From the NCBI GenBank assembly GCA_045804965.1, contig JBJMMD010000049.1, forward strand, positions 1 to 11,174: 11,174 bases of DNA, read 5' to 3'. Of this stretch, positions 7,188-11,174 are shown one piece after another. The notes below the pieces were generated by a model, which was not told the origin of the DNA, did not search any database, and saw nothing but the letters and a program-made list of their open reading frames with translations. The DNA comes from CAVTUU01 sp045804965 (GTDB lineage Bacteria; Chloroflexota; Chloroflexia; Thermomicrobiales; UBA6265). Each line of letters starts with the position of its first letter. Position 1 is the first letter of the stretch. Both the position numbers and the translations under genes were made by a program.

Positions 7188-7480
7188 ACGCCCGCCCGCG
7201 CTCCATCCGCATCGCCGAGCTCGTCGGAAGCAAGGTTGTGACGGCTGACGGCGACCGGGTCGGCCGGGTCGCGGACCTCGCCGCCACCCGGCAACCGCCC
7301 CACCGGGTCACCGAACTGGTCCTCGGCCCGGCAGGCTGGCTCGAGCGGCTGGGGATTGCGCGAGTCTTCGGCGCCGGCCCCCGGGCCGCGCGCAAACCGT
7401 ACCGGATCCCCTGGGACGCAGTGGCTGCATTCGACGGCCGGACGGTCACGCTCAAACCCGGGCGCGATCGCGAACTCTAG
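7184..7480 (+). CDS. PRC-barrel domain protein, last gene of the operon
   Basis: The 98-residue protein is almost entirely one PRC barrel: IAELVGSKVVTADGDRVGRV, then DLAATRQ, VTELVLGPAGWLERLG, and the closing strands YRIPWDAVAAFDGRTVTLKP. This pattern (a V-x-x-x-D/G-G-x-x-V/G-x-V turn and an IPW..V closing strand) is the one found next to or inside MgtE-like and CBS proteins. The ATG at 7184 overlaps the TGA of the previous gene by 4 bp, so the two PRC proteins are probably made in matched amounts and may form a heteromer. The frame stays open far upstream of the ATG, but that part is Arg/Gly/Pro-rich and antiphase to two real genes, so I start at the ATG. Confidence 0.82.
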   Translation: MNARPRSIRIAELVGSKVVTADGDRVGRVADLAATRQPPHRVTELVLGPAGWLERLGIARVFGAGPRAARKPYRIPWDAVAAFDGRTVTLKPGRDREL

Positions 7481-7708
7481 CCGGACAGCCCTTCGGAGCA
7501 GCGCCACCCGCGGGCTGAGGTCGGATACCCTCGGCGGAGGTGCTGCCCCGTGGCGCCGCCTAGGCGGTTTCTCGCATGCCGCGGTCACCTTGTAGCTTCC
7601 TTCGCGCGCCATGTGAAACGTGGAAACACGCCTCGCCACGACATGCTTGACACCTGTTTGCCCTCAGGGGTGGCAGCCGCCGGAACCCCGTAATCGAACT
7701 TCGTCATC

Positions 7709-7722
7709 AAGTGGTTGACACC
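7709..7722 (+). repeat. Short repeat AAGTGGTTGACACC, left copy
   Basis: This 14-mer matches 13 of 14 positions with AAGTGGTTGACGCC on the minus strand at 9484-9497. The pair lies in inverted orientation just outside the monooxygenase gene. Both are followed 17 nt after GTTGAC by ATGGCC. Chance cannot be excluded for so short a match. Confidence 0.35.
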
Positions 7723-7723
7723 G

Positions 7724-7775
7724 GCGAGCAGGATTCATGGCCGCAGCGTCGGTAAGGTCCATGAATCCTGCTCGC
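7724..7775. repeat. Perfect 17-bp inverted repeat with 18-nt loop
   Basis: GCGAGCAGGATTCATGG (7724-7740) and CCATGAATCCTGCTCGC (7759-7775) are exact complements around an 18-nt spacer. It sits about 70 bp beyond the monooxygenase stop and 244 bp beyond the end of the plus-strand operon, so it could work as a two-way transcription barrier without a U-tract. A recombination site, a mobile-element remnant or a regulator-binding site are alternatives. What is seen is the symmetry; the role is not known. Confidence 0.75.
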
Positions 7776-7843
7776 GGACTCTCGCGTGCGGGAGTCGACG
7801 TTTCCTCCATTGGGCTTTCGGTGAGGCCGAGCATCGCGTCGCG

Positions 7844-9382
7844 TTATGGTGCCCCAAACCAGGTCGTCAGCGCGTCGCGCAATCCGGTATCGGTGCCGTC
7901 CCCCACCCAGGCGACGTAGCCATCGGGTCTGATCAGCACGGCAGCGGGGGCTGCGACTTGGCCCAGAACCGGAAGCTCCCACGTCCCGGCAAACTTGGCG
8001 TCGATCGTCAACACTCGGTGTGCCCAAGGAGTGCTGTCGAGGTCGCCGGGCTCACCGAGGTTAAGCAGCGCCGGCCGAGCATGGTGCAGCAAGGTGAAGA
8101 CCCGCAGCGGGCCGTTGGCGGTGACCAGATCGAGATCGGGCATGCGGCGCCCGAGCAGCGGGTGCCCTCTCTGGCCCTGTGGGCCACCTCCCCCTCTCTG
8201 ACTCTCCCCCACCCTGGGGGAGAGAACCGTCCCCACTGGGGGGAGGTCTCCCGCACCGAGGTCGTATTGAAGGTCCAGCCCAGACATCATCGCGGCGAAG
8301 CGCTTGCGCGGTTCGTCCATGCTCAGGAGCTCGGAAATGATCTCGCGCAAAGCGTTGGTGCGGTCATCTGTGCGGAGCGCCGCGACTTGCGCCATTGTGT
8401 TGCGCAACACGACGGCAGCGACCGGGTGCCGCTCGGCATGGTACGTATCGAGGAGGCTTTCTGGCGACGTTTGCTTGACGACCTGGGCCAGCTTCCACCC
8501 CAGATTCACCGCATCCTGCACACCGATCTGGAGACCCTGGCCGCCCACCGGGTAATGCACGTGTGCGGCGTCGCCGGCTAGCAGCACCCGTCCCGTGCGA
8601 TAGGAAGCTGCCTGCCGCGCCATATCGGTGAATCTCGAAATCGACGTGGGAGAGTGGATCCCGTAGTCGGTCCCGTAGTAGGCGACGAGTGCCTCGCTGA
8701 GATCGCACAGGGTGGGTTCGCCGGACCGGCCGAGATGTCGTTCGGTCACCATTACCCGCACTGGTCCATCTTCCAACCTGCTCAAGGAATGGATGCCGAG
8801 GGCGTCGCGGCGTAAGCCCCATTCCGGCTCCTCGGCCAGTTCGACTTCGGCGATCAGGTGGCTGGTTGTCGGATCCCACCCAGGGAACTCGATGCCGGCG
8901 GCTTTCCGGATCAGACTGCGTCCGCCATCGCACCCGACGAGATATTCCGCCCGCAGCGACGGGCCGTCGGACAGCGCGACGTCGACGCCGGTGTCGTCCT
9001 GCGCGAACCCCGTCACCTCACGTCCGCGATAGGTCGGTACCGCCAGCTCGCCGACCCAGCCGGCCAGGATCTCCTCGATGTGGTTCTGCCACAGCGCGAG
9101 CCCGTAGTTGTATCGGGTGGGAAAGTCGCTCATGTCCAACCGGATCCAGGCGAAGGACGCAATCTGCGCCGCCTGCCCTCGCGAAAGGAAGCGATCGGCG
9201 ATGCCACTCTGATCGAGAACCTCGATGGTGCGTGCGTGCAGACCGCCTGCGCGCGAGCCGATGAGGTCCTGGCTGGCGCGCCGCTCGACAATGGCCACGT
9301 CGATCCCCGCCAACGCCAACTCGCCCGCCAGCATCAGCCCCGTCGGCCCGCCGCCGGCTATCACCACCGCATGTTCGGCCAT
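7844..9382 (-). CDS. FAD-dependent monooxygenase (class A, aromatic hydroxylase / rifampicin-monooxygenase-like)
   Basis: The 512-residue flavoprotein would use NAD(P)H and O2 to hydroxylate an aromatic or polyketide-like substrate in the cytoplasm. The N-terminal Rossmann motif is VVIAGGGPTGLMLAGEL (GxGxxG at residues 10-15) with the ribose-binding Glu at 33. The DG motif is YLVGCDGGRS (about 152-153) and the second FAD motif is GRVLLAGDAAHVHYPVGGQG (GD at 270-271). A thioredoxin-like C-terminal domain (about 415-512) contains LRVFTLLHHARPALLNLG. I start at ATG 9382, where AAAGGGG (reverse of 9389-9395) lies about 6 nt upstream and the Rossmann strand begins at once; an upstream ATG at 9469 would add 29 residues unlike the family. 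Residues about 379-405 look like an inserted stretch encoding a hairpin repeat. The substrate is not known. Confidence 0.92.
   Translation of the reverse strand: MAEHAVVIAGGGPTGLMLAGELALAGIDVAIVERRASQDLIGSRAGGLHARTIEVLDQSGIADRFLSRGQAAQIASFAWIRLDMSDFPTRYNYGLALWQNHIEEILAGWVGELAVPTYRGREVTGFAQDDTGVDVALSDGPSLRAEYLVGCDGGRSLIRKAAGIEFPGWDPTTSHLIAEVELAEEPEWGLRRDALGIHSLSRLEDGPVRVMVTERHLGRSGEPTLCDLSEALVAYYGTDYGIHSPTSISRFTDMARQAASYRTGRVLLAGDAAHVHYPVGGQGLQIGVQDAVNLGWKLAQVVKQTSPESLLDTYHAERHPVAAVVLRNTMAQVAALRTDDRTNALREIISELLSMDEPRKRFAAMMSGLDLQYDLGAGDLPPVGTVLSPRVGESQRGGGGPQGQRGHPLLGRRMPDLDLVTANGPLRVFTLLHHARPALLNLGEPGDLDSTPWAHRVLTIDAKFAGTWELPVLGQVAAPAAVLIRPDGYVAWVGDGTDTGLRDALTTWFGAP
8168..8248 (-). other. Apparent in-frame repeat insertion inside the monooxygenase gene
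   Basis: The protein runs from YDLGAG into about 27 residues rich in Gly, Gln, Arg and Pro (including RVGESQRGGGGPQGQR) and then GHPLLGRRMPDLDL. Removing the stretch joins LGAG to GHPLLG, the way this family normally reads between its middle and thioredoxin-like domains. The DNA is made of C/T-rich and G/A-rich runs with hairpin symmetry, unlike the codons around it. The edges are my estimate. Confidence 0.5.
8202..8224. repeat. Perfect 10-bp hairpin inside the monooxygenase coding region
   Basis: CTCTCCCCCA (8202-8211) and TGGGGGAGAG (8215-8224) pair perfectly across a 3-nt loop CCC. A second short palindrome CCCCACTGGGG follows at about 8232-8242. This C-run/G-run form recalls the short dispersed repeats of some GC-rich Chloroflexota genomes; that link is an inference. 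Confidence 0.8.
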
Positions 9383-9483
9383 ACCCCACCCCTTTCTTGA
9401 CCCCGGTCTCGGCTCCGTGCCGCGCCCAACGAGCACGTCGTCGGCTCCGCCGAAGGCGGGATCGGCCATCCGGATTATCCACG

Positions 9484-9497
9484 GGCGTCAACCACTT
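9484..9497 (-). repeat. Short repeat AAGTGGTTGACGCC, right copy
   Basis: Read on the minus strand it matches the copy at 7709-7722 in 13 of 14 bases. It lies about 100 bp upstream of the monooxygenase start. TTGACG could pass as a -35 box, but the nearest TAAT-like hexamer is only 6-8 nt away, so I do not call a promoter. Confidence 0.3.
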
Positions 9498-9554
9498 CAT
9501 ATCGAGGTGTGCCTCTCCAGAGCCTTCGAGATGTATCTACTGTGCGGTCGTGAA

Positions 9555-9584
9555 TGTTCCGGACGGTGTGAACCACCCGGAACA
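9555..9584. promoter_or_regulatory. Inverted repeat between the sigma-factor and monooxygenase genes, candidate operator
   Basis: TGTTCCGG (9555-9562) and CCGGAACA (9577-9584) are exact complements with a 14-nt centre that itself holds GGT/ACC symmetry. The site is 27 bp past the stop of the sigma-factor gene and about 170 bp before the monooxygenase start on the same strand. No T-run follows in either direction, so an operator for a dimeric regulator fits better than a terminator. Confidence 0.45.
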
Positions 9585-9610
9585 CTCTCGATGCCGGAGC
9601 AGCAGCGGGC

Positions 9611-10469
9611 TCACCTGGCGAGTTCGGCCGGTTCATCCAACCGCGTCAGCTTCCGCGGGTTTGCCGTCGCGTGGATCCGGGTGATCCGGCCGTTCTCCAC
9701 CAGAAGGCTCACCGCGGCCAGCTGGCCATCGGTTTCGATCCGGACCGCGGGCGCGCCGTTGAGCCATACGGTCGTCGTCTCGAACGCGGCCCGGTTCACG
9801 CGCGAGCGACGTCGCCACCTTCTCGGCCCCGTGGACCGGAGTCAGAGCGGCGGCCACCAGCCCGCCGCCGTCGGCGATCAGGACGACGTTCGGCGCCATG
9901 ATCTCCATCAGCGCCTGCAACTGCCCGGTGCGCAGCGCGAGCAGGAACCGTTCCACTACGGCCTGCTGTTCCGACCGGCTTACTCGCACCCGCGGCTGCC
10001 GCGTCGCCACATGCTTGCGTGCCCGTAGCGCGATCTGCCGCACCGAGGCCACGGACTTCCCGACGGCCTTGGCGATTTCGCCGTACGGCACGTCGAAGAC
10101 TTCGCGGAGCCCGAACACCGGCCGCTCCGTCGGTGCGAGCGTTTCCAGGACGGTCAGCATCGCGATCGACACACTCTCCGCGAGTTCGGCGTCCTCGGCG
10201 ACATCAGGGCTGGTCAGCAGCGGTTCCGGCAGCCACTCGCCCACGTATTCCTCGCGGCTGCGCGACAACGTTCGCAGGCGGTTGAGCGCTTGCCGGGTGA
10301 CGACCCGGACGAGGTACGACCGTGGGTCACGCACCTGCGATGAGTCGACGTCGGCCCACCGTAGCCAGGACTCCTGCACCACGTCCTCCGCGTCGGCCGC
10401 CGACCCGAGCATCTCGTAGGCGACGGTGAACAGCAGGCTGCGATGGGCGACGAACGGGTCTTCGGTCAT
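9611..10469 (-). pseudogene. ECF41-type sigma factor with C-terminal SnoaL-like domain, broken by a frameshift
   Basis: The gene encodes an extracytoplasmic-function sigma-70 factor (SigJ/ECF41 group). Region 2 is clear (FTVAYEMLGSAADAEDVVQE, about 14-33), the linker has the group's WLPEP (79-83), and region 4 holds LETLAPTERPVFGLREVF...ASVRQIALRARKHV (108-153). The SnoaL-like extension starts near 168 and carries DGGG (200-203). After VATSLAR (to about residue 224, near base 9800) the frame turns into Arg/Asp-rich nonsense to a stop at 9633. In the frame shifted by one, the expected domain end continues from about 9799 to 9611: NRAAFETTTVWLNG, APAVRIETDG, and ANPRKL, the group's NPxKL motif. 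Loss of one CG from the CGCGCG run would explain it. The ATG overlaps the stop of the upstream partner gene by 4 bp (ATGA). As read, the product is 278 residues with a corrupted regulatory tail; sequencing error is possible. Confidence 0.85.
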
Positions 10470-10993
10470 GCCGTCGCGGCTACGGCGGACGTCTCAGGAC
10501 GCGTGGCCAGTCGAATCTCGCATGCATCGGAGAAGCCCTGCGACTCGGCACCGTTCGCCACGTTGGCCCTGGTCGCCAGATTGGCATAGGCGATGTACGC
10601 GGTGAGTTCGACCATCGCCGCCGGGCCGAGCCGGTCGAGCAGACTCGCGAACAGCTCGTCGGTGACGGTGGGCGGCGTGTTCGGCATGGCCTCGGCGTAC
10701 TCCATCACGTCCCACTCCAGCGACGTGAACACCTCCGACTCCCGCCAGCGCGGCACCTGGCTCGCCTTGGCGAGGTCCAGGTTCTCGTTCTGTGCCTGGA
10801 AGTAGCCGATGTCGAGGCACCAGCTGCAGCCAACCTGCGCCGCGACGGCCATGTGTGCGAATGACTTGAGGCTCGCGTCGGCCGCATTCCACGTGCCCAC
10901 CTTGCCGCCGAACTCCAAGTTGTCCTGGGTGACCTTGGGGCTGTGCCACAACACCTCGACGTTCTCGGGCACGGCACCGAGCTGCTTGATCAA
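10466..10993 (-). CDS. Carboxymuconolactone decarboxylase / AhpD-like protein, ECF41 partner; N-terminus apparently missing
   Basis: The 175-residue protein belongs to the CMD/AhpD-like superfamily, all-helical proteins many of which act as thiol-disulfide peroxidases or decarboxylases. The CxxC pair is VGCSWCLDIGYF (Cys56 and Cys59), without the His that follows in AhpD itself; the C-terminal core PPTVTDELFASLL...MVELTAYIAYANLATRANVA is typical of CMD proteins paired with ECF41 sigma factors. Such partners are usual targets of the sigma factor. The frame begins at TTG 10993 (AGGA about 6 nt before), and a TAG lies 15 bp upstream in frame. It enters directly at QLGAVPE, where relatives I know of have roughly 20-25 residues more. 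So the 5' end is probably cut or the TTG is a rescue start. It overlaps the sigma-factor ATG by 4 bp. Confidence 0.85.
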   Translation of the reverse strand: MIKQLGAVPENVEVLWHSPKVTQDNLEFGGKVGTWNAADASLKSFAHMAVAAQVGCSWCLDIGYFQAQNENLDLAKASQVPRWRESEVFTSLEWDVMEYAEAMPNTPPTVTDELFASLLDRLGPAAMVELTAYIAYANLATRANVANGAESQGFSDACEIRLATRPETSAVAATA

Positions 10994-11174
10994 GTTTTTC
11001 CTGAGCTATCTTGTCTGAAATCGGGAATATCAGCTGGGTTTGTAGGAGTGATAATTGCCGCCCAGCTCAGGCCGGAGAGTTCTGAAGGCGCGACGGGACG
11101 GGAACCGAAGGTGGGTGCGGCCTTGATCCTTGGGAGAGCGAATCAGGACGGCGGACGGCGGCGGCTTTTGGGCG
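10994..11174. other. Unassigned edge sequence beyond the CMD gene
   Basis: These 181 bp hold no recognised gene. The first 60 bp are distinctly A/T-richer (for example GTTTTTCCTGAGCTATCTTG) than the gene beside them. Two overlapping symmetries are present: CCTGAGCT (11000-11007) with AGCTCAGG (11064-11071), and AGCTGGG (11032-11038) with CCCAGCT (11061-11067). A minus-strand frame of about 50 codons (LPRIKAAPTFGSRPVAPSEL and onward, ending DFRQDSSGKT at 10990) lacks a start codon. A mobile-element end or an assembly junction is possible. Confidence 0.4.

Larger units (their letters stand above)
7481..7843. other. Intergenic gap between convergent operons
   Basis: No credible gene is present. 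The gap holds a 12-bp perfect palindrome CCGCCTAGGCGG (7556-7567) followed by TTTCTC, a weak terminator candidate for the plus-strand operon; two copies of TTGACACC (7647-7654 and 7715-7722); and the 17-bp inverted repeat at 7724-7775. Both operons end into it, so transcription terminators are expected here, but none has the classical T-run. Confidence 0.6.

Noticed and set aside
7715..8581. 288-codon plus-strand open frame
   Set aside because: It runs opposite the monooxygenase, whose FAD motifs are certain, and its own sequence shows no domain.
10994..11174. attC-like or Tn3-type terminal repeat at the right edge
   Set aside because: The symmetries are short and lack the GTTRRRY/RYYYAAC ends of attC or the GGGG-start repeat of Tn3 elements.

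Overview
The window is about 11.2 kb of GC-rich bacterial DNA. It falls into a left block read on the plus strand (1-7480) and a right block read on the minus strand (7844-10993), which converge on a 363-bp gap. The best guess for the host is Chloroflexota (Thermomicrobia-like). That rests on a secreted beta-helix protein with a Pro/Thr/Glu tail of repeated TPxP/PTxTPEP units, a style common in that phylum, and on the overall GC-rich coding. No rRNA or marker gene confirms it. The right block (ECF41-type sigma factor, its carboxymuconolactone-decarboxylase partner, and a class A flavin monooxygenase) is a set better known from Actinobacteria and may be acquired.

Left to right on the plus strand: the C-terminal part of an MMPL/RND-type membrane transporter cut by the window edge; a strong rho-independent terminator; a small GNAT acetyltransferase; a secreted right-handed beta-helix protein; about 500 bp without a convincing gene; then a tightly packed operon. 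The operon holds a small membrane/lipoprotein-like gene that looks frameshifted, a divergent Nramp-family metal transporter lacking the usual metal-binding Met of helix 6, and two small PRC-barrel-like proteins. Three of the four genes are joined by 4-bp stop/start overlaps or a 6-bp gap, so they are probably made together as a divalent-metal (possibly Mg2+) transport and regulation unit.

On the minus strand, reading from the right edge: a CxxC-containing carboxymuconolactone decarboxylase/AhpD-like protein that seems to lack its N-terminus; an ECF41 sigma factor overlapping it by 4 bp and broken by a frameshift in its C-terminal SnoaL-like domain; and an FAD-dependent monooxygenase with an apparent in-frame insertion of a hairpin-forming repeat. 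The last 181 bp (10994-11174) differ in texture from the gene next to them and may lie across a junction.

The most interesting points are the atypical Nramp/PRC operon, the repeat inside the monooxygenase, the two apparent frameshifts, the possible truncation of the sigma-factor partner gene, and a perfect 17-bp inverted repeat between the convergent blocks. No complete insertion sequence, CRISPR array, tRNA or rRNA was seen.
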